Assembly (NCBI GenBank): GCA_025765615.1
Contig: JAIVFJ010000022.1
Span: forward strand, 124,001 to 188,000
Reading direction: 5' to 3'
DNA: 64,000 nucleotides
Source of the DNA: Zopfochytrium polystomum
Lineage: Eukaryota > Chytridiomycota > Chytridiomycetes > Chytridiales > Chytridiaceae
Shown: one piece after another, positions 33,329 to 45,403 of the stretch
Layout of the letters: each line of letters begins with the position of its first letter
Position numbering within the stretch: the first letter of the stretch is position 1
The notes under the pieces: generated by a model
Databases searched by the model: none
Seen by the model: the letters and a program-made list of their open reading frames with translations, nothing else
Told to the model about the DNA's origin: nothing
Translations under genes and position numbers: made by a program

Positions 33329-36300
33329 TCATGTGTAGTCGCCGAGGTCGTACAAATCGTTGCTGTCGCCGTCCTCTTCTTCCGGCACGGAGGACCCGAA
33401 CGGCACATTAAAGTGCTGCCCCTGGAACATGAGAGCTCCACCCGCACCACCACCGGCGCCGCCAACAATGCTCATGCCCGCAGCCTCGCGACGAGCCCTG
33501 CGGGCCTTACGAGCGTCGTCCTCACCATTCTCCTGCGACTGCTGCTGCTGCTGCTGCTTCTCCGCCGCAGCTCTGCGCTCCAGCATCTCACGCTCGCGCT
33601 CTTTCGCTGCCTTTGCCTTCACGGGATCGTCCCAACAGAACACAAGCTCGTACTCGGCGAGCATCAGTGTCATTATATTAGCAGGGACGCCAAGCGTTGG
33701 CGAAAACACAATGCCGACGTTTCGAACGCTCATCTTGTTGCGGTCAGCGCACTGGACGATGCGGATGAGGTGGCCGATCAAGCAACTGAGGAGAGTGTAG
33801 TTGGGCAGCGGAAGAGCAGAGACCTGGCGGGAAAGTTCGGTGATGCGGTCGTCCCGGTCGGTAATCTCTGTATTCGTGCAAAATAAATATTGGACCGTGC
33901 AAGTCCGGCAGATAGTGAGCAATTCCAATCTTAAAATAAAAAAAATAAAATAAAAAAAAACACTTAGTACTCACCGGTAATCTTCAAGAAATCTCGCTGG
34001 TGGTTTTTCGTCAGCACCGTCGATGGAAGCTCTCGCAAGTAAAGCTTCAACAGCCCAGCAATCGCGTGAACGTCATAGGGTTCGCCAGATCCAAGAAGGT
34101 CAACGTCTCCTTCAACATTGAATCGTTCCTTTAAGCCCTGAATGGTGGAGTTTGAGCCAGACAGACGGTAAATTCCCTCTTCATCCTTTGCGTTACGCGC
34201 TTCCAGATACTCGATGCAACGATAAACCACAGCAGGAAGCTCCGAATAGTCATTGAGTCGCGAAATCTCCACTGCTTGGTCAAGTGGAATGCCAAAGACA
34301 ACTCGACTTGGGTCCGGCTTGATATGCGATGATTCAGACGGTTTCTTCTTGCCCCAGGGAGCAAAAGCAGCAGGTTTTTTCGCGGAGGCTCCCTTCTTAT
34401 TTTGCATTCCTTGACCCCAGCCACCTTGGTCGAGCGGAGGCAACGGGGGAGGGTTCTGCTCCATAATGCGCGCGTTGTCATCGACAAAACCTGTTGGTTC
34501 TCGTCTGGGAGCGGGTAGCGGGGCCGGGGCTGATGGCGACGATGCTGGAGCGGCTGGCAGCCCAGGTGGAAGTCCGCGCGGCAGCCCTGGTGGAAGGCCT
34601 TGCGTGGAAGGTATCGGTGGGGGGTCTCCCGGATTGGTGCTAAAGTTCCCGGTGGGGCTGTTGCTCCGGCTTGTGTTGCCGACGGCGCCAGCACCGCCCA
34701 TTCCACTACCCATTTGCTCGAAGCCTCCGTTCGGGCTTCCCGTCGACCCGAAATTTCCGTTCAATGGTGGTTGCCGCATTTGATGCGGTGGTTGAAGCTG
34801 CTGCTGCTGATGCATTTGTTGCTGTTGCATCTGCTGCTGCTGCTGCAGAATCTGCTGTTGCTGTTGCAGCTGCTGTTGCTGTTGCATTTGCTGCTTTTGT
34901 TGGAGCACCGAGAAAGAGCCTGACCGCATACCCCTCAACTGCGCGAGATAGGCACTGCTGAGTTCGTGCGGTTGCTGCCCTTGACCAGCAGGCATGCTCG
35001 CCGCTTGCATCGGACCAGCGTTTCCTGGACTGCCAACGGGATGCATTGGTTGGTTCAACGGCTGGGAAGGCATGAACTGCTGCGGCTGCTGCTGTGGCGG
35101 AAGCTGCTGGTTTTGCTGCAACTGTTGCTGTTGCATGAATTGCTGCTGGAATTGCTGCTGTGGAGTCAGCCCGCTTAGGCCCTGGGGTTGCTGAGGAGGG
35201 CTCATGGCATACGGGGGAGCATTCCACGGTCCTTGTCCAGGTGCGAAACCATCGCCCCCTTGCGGCGGCATCAGTCCGGGCTGCTGAGCAAAGGGAGGAT
35301 TACCCTGTACAGCTGCTGTCAAGACCGCCGGAAGGGCGAACCCTGGCCTCAATTCCACGATGTGAGTCGCCAAAAGGCGCACCCACTCATCCCGTTCCGC
35401 GTCTGTCTCCGCACTGAAAGTGTGGCGGTTGACGATCCGGGAATCCTGAGGAATAGGCTCTGGCAAAGCCATGCCGGAGGGGTTTGGGGGTGGAGGAGGC
35501 GGGAAAGAGCCCGGACGGTATTCGATTAAAGTGAGAGAGTGTTCATTTTTCGTTTCTCCGCCTGGATGACCTCGGAAAACGAGGCAGTGCTGAAGCTCGA
35601 TCACACCCAAAAGCTCCCGAGATGTTGCCTGTAGTTTGGTATTAGAATTAAGAATGGAAACAATATAATGCGGCTCACAGTTTCGTAGTACTCCAGGGAT
35701 GAGCGACGGAGCTTGAAGTAACGTGATTTCCAGCCACCAAAACTTTTCCCCTTTTTCACAAGGTAGCCCTCTTTTGCATACCTCGAAGGCGCTGCGCCAT
35801 CAGCAGGTCCGGTCATTCCTCCTCTCGCTGGTACCGGCTTATCCGCAACGGCACCAACTGTTAGAAATTCCACAACGTCGGGAGAGTCGTACACGACGTC
35901 AAGAATCTTTTGCAAAAATAGTTCAACCACCATTTTCTTCTGATCGCTCTTGGCCGGGTTAAGGCTGAAAATGAGGGCTTTGTCTGGTAGCTTGCCAATT
36001 TTGGCCAGCTGCTGTCGGCTAAGAGATGACCGCAACTGGTGACAGTGAGCATTAGTACGAGCAGTTCATGCGCCGCACGTCACACCTACCTTTGAGTCTA
36101 GGAGTACAACATCTCCAAACAGCTTTTCTATCTTCCAGCTCTCTCCGGTCGCCAAACGAACGATTATGGTGAAGGAAACCATGTCCTTGTTGTGTGGAGT
36201 TGTGGCGATCACATTGACCTGAGAGCCAATGGTTGAAGAGATGCGTGGAAGGGCAGCAGGTCCAACTGGAATGTTGGCAAACTGCATGGCTCCGTTGGGC

Positions 36301-37319
36301 GATGCTTGATTTGGAAACTGCTGGATCTGCTGCATTTGTTGCAACTGCTGCGTTGGAATCGGCGGCAGAGGGCCATCTTGTGGGAACTGTGGTCCAGGTT
36401 GTTGGTGTACAATAGTCGCAGGTTGTGGCGTAGTGGCGTTTGGAGGTGTCGACGACTGGTAGAAGTCCTGAAGCTGAGGGGATGGTGCGACCGAGACAGC
36501 CAAGTTTGAACCAGAGGAAGCTGACGAGGGAGCAGGGTGGGCGCTCGATTGAGGTTGGAAGTTGGATTGCTGAGCGATCAAGTGAAGGGGGAGGTTCATG
36601 AGAGGAGAGGTTCCCGTGATCTCTTGCCGGTGGGGGCCCACTGGGCCGGGAGCTGGCCCCGACTTCGATTGTGAGCGGGAAAGAGGGGGCTGCTGCAACT
36701 CTTCTCGCGGCTGATCCCATTCCGTCGACGGACGGCCACCGTATTGCGAAAGAGTAGACTCTTGATACTGTTGTTGTTGTTGCTGCGGTTTCGGTGGTGA
36801 CTGAGCCTGGGGTTGGTGTGGCTTCGACTGAAGTTGATGCTGCTGCTGTTGAACGACTTCTTGCAAGTCCTGCACCTGCCTTTGCAACGCCTGTATCCGT
36901 TCGTTTGATGACTGCAAAAGCCTCCGATGCTCCTGCTCAAGCCGCGTGAAGTTCTCCGATCGCTCCTGGATGTCCCGGTTCAGCTGCTCCTCGCGCTGAG
37001 AGGCGGCGGACACCGCGGCCCGGATGTTATTTTCCTCCTCCAGCGACTCGGCGACCTGCCCCTGAAGTTGGTGGACGATGGCGCGCTGCTTCTCGATGAT
37101 CTTCCACATCTGATCATTCTGGGTGCGCAGGGAGAGACGATCGGCCGCGAGGTACTCAATAATATCGTTGACCGATTCACCCGCCGCAAGGTGCGCCTGG
37201 ATGCCAGCTTGAACGTCACCAAGATCGAACGGGTCGACCACAGCGGATGGATCCTCTCCGCCGTCAGCAGCCGGCCCCGTCCCGTGTGACCCGTTCGGGC
37301 CAATATTACCGTTGCTCAT
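33329..37319 (-). CDS. PX-PH-RhoGAP protein, Bem3-like
   Basis: A GTPase-activating protein for Rho/Cdc42-type GTPases, acting at membranes to limit polarity signalling. Four exons join in frame: 37319-36090, 36035-35679, 35628-33975 and 33867-33329, giving 1259 aa. Order: N-terminal coiled coil (Leu/Gln/Glu-rich, about residues 60-170); Gln/Pro-rich linker; PX domain starting near SFTIIVRLATGESWKIEKLF; PH domain (AKEGYLVKKGKSFGGWKSRY, later ERDEWVRLLATHIVE); a long Gln-rich segment encoded by CAG/CAA runs near 34800-35160; RhoGAP with the arginine-finger loop EEGIYRLSGS and the helix KLYLRELPSTVL, continuing across the last intron to NVGIVFSPTL; and an acidic tail ending DLYDLGDYT. The PX-PH-GAP order is that of yeast Bem3. 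The N-terminal start is the first ATG of a clean frame. Confidence 0.93.
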
Positions 37320-39452
37320 GGCACCCCTTTTTTTCGGTTGGCAAGTTGCCGAGGTAGTGTAACCAGAGGGAAGGGGAGGGGAAGTAGAAAAACGACGAGG
37401 TCGGGAATCAGCAGAAGAGGAAAAGGAGGTGCGGTTCGCTCCTGTTGAAAAAAAAGGGTGGCCGCCTCGTCACACAGCCACTGCCGCCACCACACATTAT
37501 TAACCCAAATTTTTTAAGAACGTGGAGTATTCGTCATCTTTCGTTGGGGGGTGACCACTACTTCTACTACTGGGCAATGATTGCTGGTGAAGAATGGTAG
37601 TGGTCGTCATGGCAGTGGCCGGTCTCCAAGGAAGAACTGTCGAAAGAGGAGAACCACGGAAAGAGTTTCTGTGGACGGCGACTCTGCTCTACTGCATAAG
37701 CTGTTTCGGGAATATGCTGAGCTGCGGCATATGCACAAGAGCGAGACGTATAAATCTCCTTCAAGCAAAACTTTCTTTTATTGAGTTTTTCGCACATAAT
37801 AGCTGTACAGCAAAGCAGCCTACAGTGAAACGGTTGAGGTAGAGCTTCGTCAGCTGAAGATACGGCTGGAATCTGGTGAACGAGCATCCTCCGTGACGCC
37901 TGTAATGACGGTGTTTCTTCCCGGTGACCGTTTTGCTGCAAGCTCATCGAACTTTCAGAATCCCCAGTCTTCGAAGAAACCAACCCGTGCTGCAGGAGAG
38001 CTGGTTTGAGGCGATTTTGGCAACTTAAAACTTAAAAATACTACGGATATCTCCGTAACTTAAAGAGCTTCAAGCAGCAGGACTTGAATTGAATCCTTGC
38101 CTGCGGATGCATTCCCCGTCGTGTCGAGCACCGCCCAGCACTTGTGCGGTCCAAAGTGCAGTCGCTGCAGTCCGCGATGACGGCGAAACAGGGTCTCAAG
38201 TTCCGATCGGGCTGGGCTGGTGGGGAGGAAATGTCGAACTAACAATCAATAAAGTTTTAGGGGTGATCGAAGAGGACGAAAAACAAAGCAACACGCTTTA
38301 CCTAATCGTTGCAGCAATCATTTTGATTATCCTGCCGGGGTCCCCTCGGAACCGAGAGTAAAATGCGGCGCATAAGCGAACAGTACCAGTCGCGCGTAGA
38401 TATTAAGTAAATTATTGGGAAAGCTCACAAAGGCCGATGACTCAGTGCGAGGTACGGGTGGCCACCTTCATTCTTGTTCGACTTTGTAGGATGGAAAGGG
38501 ACTCCTCTGCACTGCTGATCGAATTGAAACACAAAAATACGTACCCCTGGTGAGAGCCTTTTGCCAGAGAAGGAGGATGGGAGAAGCAAAGAAAATAGTC
38601 AGCTTCATCGTATGATTCGAAACTTCAAAACACAGGAAGAGCGAGAAGACTTTTAAATGAGCATTTTCATGGAAAGCGAGCTTGCGAGGGGTTTGTTTGG
38701 AGCAATTTCTCCAACAACGACGCATTACCCATTCACACGCCCGCAGGCCGACACGTCTGACAGCCTGAGGGGCTGCCCGGAAGACACAGCGGAAAACGAA
38801 AGAAGGGGTCCTCCACGACAACTGGTACTCTGCCGATGGCGTCTTCGTCGTCGGCACTCGAAACCGCAACCGTGGTGCGTCCGCCCTCGCAGTGCTTACA
38901 TTTCGAAGCCCAGTTATCACGTTTTTTTCCCTTCTGTTTTCCAACTATTTCTATCATCAGAGAGAAAAAAAAATTGGAGCCATAATCACTTAAGGAGTGG
39001 TACGCAAATTTTGAAAGACTTTGGTGCAGTTTTTAATTAGTCCACTAATAGGAGAAAAACCGTGCCGCCCTCAGCACAGCTCCAGTATTGGAGGAGGCAG
39101 CTCAAGTTGCTTGATTACCCATCTGCTTTCCTTGGACTCAGAAAAAAAAGAAGAAAAAAAATAGAACAGCTTCCTCAGAGAACGATCAGCGGAGAGCAGT
39201 ATTCGCAAAGGATTAGCAGCGTTTTAACCGTTTAAGACTCACCTGCCACGCCATGTCTAATGTCTAGATGGCTCTCTGTTGGCTATATAACCGATGAAGG
39301 AAGAAGGAAAGCTTTTTTCTTCGGACTTGCCGGTCGGGCAAAAACAGTGGAGGCGTGTTGCTACTTTTTTTTAATTTTTATTTTTATTTTTATTTTTATT
39401 TTTGGTTCTTTGTCTTTCCACCGCAGAGCCAAGCACAAACTCCGTCCCCCCG

Positions 39453-39548
<96 letters not shown>

Positions 39549-39707
39549 TCTCTCTCTCTCGTGTTCTTTCTTTTGATGGCCCCCTTTAAAAAGACAGCCT
39601 CTCGCGCGCCCCCAACTCACCGCCTGCCTTCTTCCCCGATCTCCCCTCCTTCCTTCTCCTAGCCGACCTGCATTTTCCGACACCGACCTCACAAGAATCG
39701 ACGAAAG
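37320..39707. other. Intergenic region; weak exon candidates only
   Basis: Upstream of both the RhoGAP gene (minus) and the metallothionein gene (plus). A minus-strand stretch at 38245-38060 reads ELETLFRRHRGLQRLHFGPH and then KCWAVLDT, with a faint RNA-binding-domain flavour, but no joining exons or start were found. Another minus-strand frame at 38957-38733 (WASKCKHCEGG...) is also isolated. GGCTATATAA at 39281-39290 may be a TATA element. The rest shows no recognisable gene. Confidence 0.35.
39455..39560. repeat. CT dinucleotide microsatellite
   Basis: An almost perfect (CT)n run of about 43 units from 39455 to about 39541, continued by an interrupted CTGTCTCTT then CTCTCTCTC stretch. It ends about 150 bases before the metallothionein start codon, so it sits in its promoter or leader. 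CT-rich leaders are common in strongly expressed fungal genes, but this one is unusually long. Confidence 0.9.
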
Positions 39708-40089
39708 ATGCCTTGCGGCTGCGGATGCGTGAAGGACTGCAAGTGCGGCAAGGACTGCACGTATGTCGAGGGATGTTGTGGGACCGTGGTGCTGGTCTTC
39801 TAATGGCAACACTTCGTGCCTCTCATTCGTTATTTGCACAGCTGCAAGGGCGGCTACATGATTGACGACGAGCGCGACGAGCTTCCCATGGCCGCCCCTC
39901 TGACCGAAGTCGAGTCTGCCTGGGTAAGTCCCCCTCTCCTTGTTCCCTTTCCAAGTCCTCGCAAACGCATGAGCCTGTCCACAGACCTTTGGCGGTGCGT
40001 CGACAGCCTGGTCGAACGGAGGCTGCAAGTGCTCGAACCCCAACTGCTGCGGTGGCGGCTGCAAGTGCGCTGACTGCCGCTGCACCTAA
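39708..40089 (+). CDS. Metallothionein-like Cys-rich protein
   Basis: Probably binds Cu, Zn or Cd through cysteine thiolates in the cytosol. Exons 39708-39760, 39842-39923 and 39985-40089 have clean GTATGT/GTAAGT donors and CACAG acceptors and join in frame to 79 aa. An N-terminal cluster (MPCGCGCVKDCKCGKDCTCK, seven Cys) and a C-terminal cluster (GGCKCSNPNCCGGGCKCADC, then RCT; eight Cys) are separated by an acidic, Cys-free spacer of about 40 residues containing DDERDELP and TEVESAW. C-x-C and C-C patterns, no aromatic residues in the clusters and the small size are typical of metallothioneins. The two-domain layout with a long spacer recalls plant types more than the short Neurospora form. 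Each Cys cluster falls largely in its own exon. A long CT repeat precedes the gene. Confidence 0.85.
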
Positions 40090-40481
40090 GCACTGCTATA
40101 GTGAAATCGCATTCTATGGAACTGTTGTGTGTTGTCCCTCTTGTTTTTCAGTTTCCCCCGGCCGCTTCGTCATTCTCCTCCCCTCCTCCTCCTCCTCCTC
40201 CTCCGCGTTCGCGGCCGCTCGTCGCCCCCGCATGGAGCGATCTGAGTGCTGCTGGGCCTCATCCCTTTGCCGCCGTGTTTCTTCTGCTTGCCACCAACCA
40301 GTCCTCAAATTTTAAGGAATAAATAAGAAAGCCACCCAAAAATGCCACTTGACAATTCGAACCGCCAATATAAAAACGACAATTGTCGAACCACCAAACT
40401 AGCCTTTGGCCTTGTCGACTGACACGATAAGAACCCACGTTGGGCACTCCTTCAACCAACGTGCCCTTGAAGAAGTTGGAC

Positions 40482-42728
40482 ATGAGAACTGCTACTCGGG
40501 CCGCACCACTGCTGATGAAACCGACCGAGCGCATCGAGCCCGACGGCGGTGAGCCGGCCCTTCCGGCATTCTGGTCGCCGCGAGACCCTGCGGAGCAGCC
40601 GTTGCTTGCATTGAAAGACGCTCGCGATCTGCATCGTTCCCGCAAAGAATATCGTTTTGGTCGCCTCGCCCTCGCCACCGTCGGGCTCACTCTCCTATCG
40701 CTCGCCGCATGCTTGTTGATCGCGATGGGAAGCCAGAGCTTGGAATGCTGGCTCAACCCCAGGACTTCATCGTTTTGCCACCAACCCCCCACAAGCTCTT
40801 CCAAGCAGGACATTACCATATCGCCGGACATTGATCAAGTCTGGGCCATCGATATCGCTGATGAGCGAGCCGCACACGCAGCGCGAGCCCTGCTGAAAGA
40901 GCCGGACTCGCTCTCTGAGGTATCCTAGGCCTAATATTCTACATATTCTTCACGCTGCATTCTCACAAAGCTTCCAAAGGTGAACCCTCCCCTCGACTTT
41001 TGGAACACCCCTGTCGCAGGCGCCCCGCTGCTTGTCCGCGTCCGTCCCACGCAGAAGGCCTCCCTGATCAGCACGCTGCAAGCCCAGAATCTCACGTTTT
41101 CGGTTGCCATCTCGGACGTGCCCGCCGCCGCCCGCGCCCAGCTCATACCTGCCCCACCGACGGTGGGCCCCGCCGCCGGAGGAAAGAACAGCACGGCGGC
41201 GCTGCCAAAGAAGCTAGCCGCGCACTTTCGTCGATACCAGCCCGCGGCGGCCGTGCGCGGGTTCCTGCAGCTGCTGGCCGCCGAGTTCCCCGGTGTCGCA
41301 GAGGTCGAACGAGTCGGGAAGACAGCGGAGGGACGCACGATCGAGGCGCTGCGGATCCGCGTGAGAGGTGATGCGGATTCTATCACGGCAGCTGCGGTGG
41401 CGCCGGCGGCGGGGAGCGAGACGAAGCGCGAGATTGTGTTGATGGCGGGGATGCATGCTCGGGAGTGGATCGGGCCGGCCGTCGTGCAGTACGTCGCGGC
41501 GTCGCTGCTGGCGAAGTACGAGGTCCGGAAGAAGGCGAAGAGGGTGCTAGACGCGTTCGACTTTGTCGTTTTGCCGGTGGCGAACGTCGACGGTTATGTG
41601 TACAGTCACGAGGTTGATCGACTTGTGAGTTCGCCATGCTCTTTTCTTCACTTTCTTCCGGGTGCCTTGGCTGCGCGAGAAGGGAGTGGGACATTTAGGC
41701 CCGTCATTTACACCGGTGGATGCGCCCACTTTCTGCGAACTTCGGGAAGGTTTTGGAACTGAACGGTTTTCGTTTTTGCAGTGGCGCAAGAACCGACAGC
41801 ACAACGAAGGGACGACATGCGTCGGTGTGGACATGGACAGAAACTGGGACACTTACTTTGGCGGTGCGGGATCCAGCGCGAATCCGTGCAGCGAAAGTTT
41901 CCGTGGCAAGTCGCCTTTCAGCACCCCAGAAGCGAAGGCAATCTCAACAGTGCGTTGCAGTTCTCTTTGTTGTTTATCATTCGCCGCTTCCTGACTGTAC
42001 TTTTCGTCCCTTGGTGTGGAACCAACAGTACCTGCGAAAGAAGGCGGCGAACATCGTATCCCTTATTGATTTCCAGTACGGATAAATCGTGTTCTCTTTG
42101 TCCGAGCAAATTTTCTAACGTTTTTCATGGTTCCATCCACTCTTTCTCCTTTAGCGCCTTCTCGCAGCTATGGATGTATCCGTCTGGTGGAGACTGCGAC
42201 AAGTCCGTGTCGAAACCAGTTCAACTGGGAGTACGTAGCAGTGAAACTCTATTTTCTACCAACTCACACCTGGTCTGCTATTTGCTGAACGTGTCTCGGG
42301 CGTAATCTACCATTCCTCACCCTCACCAACCAACGATCATGACTTTGGCGAAATGGCACTTTCCATCTTCAGGCAAAAGAAGCCGTTAAAGCCATAAAGA
42401 GCGTCTACGGCAAGAAATTTGGAATTGGCACGGTCTGTGATCTGGTTTACGCAAGTTCGGGAGCCAGCATCGACTGGGCCAGTGAAGAGGCAAAGATTCC
42501 ATTCGCCTACTCTGTAGAATTGAGAGATAGGGTGGGTCTTCCCTTCATTTTCGCTTTTTTTTTTTTTTTTTTTTTGTTTTTAATCCCCATAATTACGAAA
42601 CTAACACACCTCTCACTGTTTAGGGAAGGCACGGGTTCTTGCTGCCCACCAAGCACATTTTGCCCTCCGGCGAAGAGGCGTTTGAGGCCGTGCTCGCTGT
42701 GGCTGATTTTATTTTGTCGCAAAATTGA
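40482..42728 (+). CDS. M14 metallocarboxypeptidase with N-terminal membrane anchor
   Basis: Zinc carboxypeptidase removing C-terminal residues. Seven exons join in frame: 40482-40919, 40980-41624, 41782-41949, 42029-42075, 42155-42230, 42373-42531 and 42624-42728, giving 545 aa. A cytosolic stretch of about 65 residues precedes one hydrophobic segment (LALATVGLTLLSLAACLLIA), so it is probably a type II membrane or signal-anchored vacuolar/secreted enzyme. A propeptide-like region follows. Catalytic features: HAREW (zinc His and Glu), the substrate-binding DMDRNWDTYFGG, the third zinc His in DFHAFSQLWMYPSG, and the general-base Glu in YSVELRDRGRHGFLLP. The third His codon is split by the intron at 42076-42154 (CA plus C). 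An upstream in-frame TTG was ignored in favour of ATG 40482. Confidence 0.93.
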
Positions 42729-43876
42729 GAGAACTCGATTGGTCGATGCAGTGGGTAGAGAAGAAAGCCATACGTATTGTTTCCCCTGCCTCTTTCTCCA
42801 CTCTTCTGCGTGGTCCCTTAGTCATCCGTGTTCTTTGTTTCGGCTTTATCGCTCGCCGTCCTTTCCGCTCAGTCCCTCTTGATCCGATTCTTGTCAGCCA
42901 CCCCATCATTCCAATCATTCAATCAGTCATCTCTAGTGGTCCCCGCCGTACCCATCTTCCATAGTATTAGACAACCGCGCTGTTCGTGCAGTTCCCAAGT
43001 TTATTAGCTTCCACCGCTGGCGTGCATTATTCTTGTCACACTGGTCTCTCCTGCTGCCGCCAGGTTCTCCCAGTTGCCGATTCTTGGCTTGCACGTCCCC
43101 CACTCCCCTTGCTTTCGCCTTTTTATTATGGTGAATGGTTAATCCTCGGCTCTTGCCGTTGATTTCCCCCCGCACCGCGTTTGTAGTATGCAGAATATCT
43201 TTTCCTTTTCCTTCTTTTTTTCCCCTCCCTTTCTTTTTTGTTTCGTTATCTCCACAAAGGTATTTTTTGTCGTTGAGATTTGCCTCCTTTCTTCCGAAAC
43301 GATCTGTTTCAAAGCGAGCGACGAAACCAACGAAATGTACAGCGAAGTCAACCAGACAGCCGCCTTTTCTCCGTGGCCCGTGTCTCAACAAACGGCCGCC
43401 CGAAGAAATCAAGCTTCTGGTGACTTTCTACTTCCAAAAAAAAAAGAAAGAAAAATCAGTGCCGGTCTTTGCAGCATGTGAAATGCGTTTTGTTTTATTT
43501 TCCCCCTCCCCATAGTGTCCGCCACGTGATCTAGAATATGAACTAAAATACAGTTTCCTGTATATTGTCCAAAGGGGCTCACAACTCGTAACTGGCTTGA
43601 AGCCAGGACTGGCTTGTTAGGCAGCGAGAAACAACAAACCAAAAAAAATACAAAACAAGAACAAAAACCTAAAGAAAAGCAACACAGAAAAAAAATCGTT
43701 CTTCATGATTTACATTGATACACCCCTATCAGCGTGGTGGAAAAAGTTTTGTATTAATATCTGTGCCCAAACTTTTACCATTTTACAGAGCTAGCCCGTT
43801 TTTGAAGTGGATTCTGTTTTCTAATTTTTGGATGCACACAACCACTTACAGTCTTGACACTCCACCACAAAAAATT

Positions 43877-43901
43877 CTCCACTAATTGGCAATTAGTGGA
43901 G
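43877..43901. repeat. Perfect 11-bp inverted repeat with 3-base loop
   Basis: CTCCACTAATT, GGC, AATTAGTGGAG forms a perfect hairpin. Flanking CCACCAC and GTGGGGG add weak outer complementarity. It could be a transcription terminator, a protein-binding palindrome or a mobile-element scar; nothing adjacent decides this. Confidence 0.6.
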
Positions 43902-45057
43902 AGTTTATGTGGGGGGGATTTGGGGTGGATTTCCACCAAAAGGAAACCCGCCCAATAAGTAGAGGCCCTCCTGACAAGGAAGGCTTTAATCAATAGGAGA
44001 ACTGCTTTTATGTGAAAAAGGGAGGGGAGGTCAAGAATTATGAAAATTACTGTAATTTTATTTTTTTTCTTGTTTTTCCAATGATTGTCTGTCTTTTCTG
44101 CTGACAAGGCAAGGACGACGTTGATTTCACTTTATTTGAAGTTCTTCTCCTTTTGAAAAGAACAGGGTTAAATGCACATAACAAAAGAAAAAAACCTCGA
44201 ACAAAAATTTTCCTTCTCAATATACTGATATTTCAATTTTTGAACTGCAAAATCACGTCGAAAAAAACGTCCAAAACTGGTGAGAAAAAAAAGTTTTTGG
44301 TAGCCTGCAATGAGCATTGAGCACCTGCCAAAGTTTCAAACCAATGCCCAAATACGTGATATTTTAAGAATAAAAATGTTGTTATCTGCATGATTGCTAT
44401 GGTGATACACAAAGTTGCATATCTCCATTGCAACTGAAGCAAAAGCAATACACAGGACAAACATCATTATTTGTGCCAGCATGGGAAGGCCTAAAACACC
44501 AACCCGATAAGCAGCCCAGACTCCAGAGCCAAAAATTTGCTTAAATTTCTTGACATTTTATCAATTTGAGGCCTTTGTCTGAAACTTTCGAAGAAACCAG
44601 TCCCAAACTGGGTAAGCCAAGCCCTTTACTGAGGACGCGAATAAAACCACGCATATCGAAGAAGAAAAAAAGAAGGTGCATTTGATCCCCATTACTTTTC
44701 CCCCTTCCTTTTGCTATATGTCGCTCAGACCAGGCGAGGTCCTAGTCTTAAACCCAGCATAAAACTGCTGCAAACCGAGGCCCATGTGTTGGGACAAATC
44801 CTGAAACTTTCTTAACCACCTTGATCCTTAGTGCAAGCTCACTGTCATGGTCCCATATGGATTCCCCTTTTGGTTTGCTGAAAGTGTTTGTGGAAGAGCA
44901 TTCATGCAAGCCCATACAAATATATAATAGACTTGAAGGTGCTTGATAATGGCTGAAAGGAAAAGCAAAGGTTTCAAATTGAGGATTCAGACTGCTAACA
45001 AATCTGTTTTTTAGGTGGGTTTCCCAGAACTGGTCCCTGTCTGAGTGACCTATAGCA

Positions 45058-45103
45058 AAAAAAAAAAAAAAAAAAAAAGGAAGAAGGGAAGCAAACCCCC
45101 ATG

Positions 45104-45138
<35 letters not shown>
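45058..45138. repeat. Poly-A tract facing a poly-T tract
   Basis: About 20 A (45058-45078) and, after a 25-base purine-rich spacer, more than 30 T (45105-45138) lie in opposite orientation, able to form a long A:T hairpin. The arrangement could come from two retroposed poly-A tails inserted head to head, or from slippage. Confidence 0.75.
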
Positions 45139-45142
<4 letters not shown>

Positions 45143-45403
45143 CTTTGCATGTTTTTCCCCCCCAATTCTCGGCCCAGGTCTGGCTTCCCCAGTTTGGAAC
45201 CAGTTTGTTCAAAAGATTTGGATCAAGCCCTATATCTGAAACCTGCTGTGATTTTGATTGGAGAGCTACGAGGGGCAGCGCATAAAACTTACAGAGCGTA
45301 CAGGGGTTATGTAGCTTAGAGCAAAGTAGCACAAAATGCAAAACAATTATTTTTCAAATGCCATTTCTTCCCTTCTTTCACGCAGGGCAATCTGGTCTTC
45401 AAA

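Larger units (their letters stand above)
42729..45403. other. AT-richer intergenic region
   Basis: No coding exon was recognised in 2.7 kb. The first 800 bases are pyrimidine-rich. From about 43.5 kb composition becomes AT-rich with many A/T runs. A perfect short hairpin and a poly-A/poly-T pair in this interval are listed separately. Confidence 0.45.

Noticed and set aside
38060..38245. Minus-strand RNA-recognition-like fragment as a gene
   Set aside because: The resemblance is faint, and no start, partner exon or conserved RNP motif could be joined.
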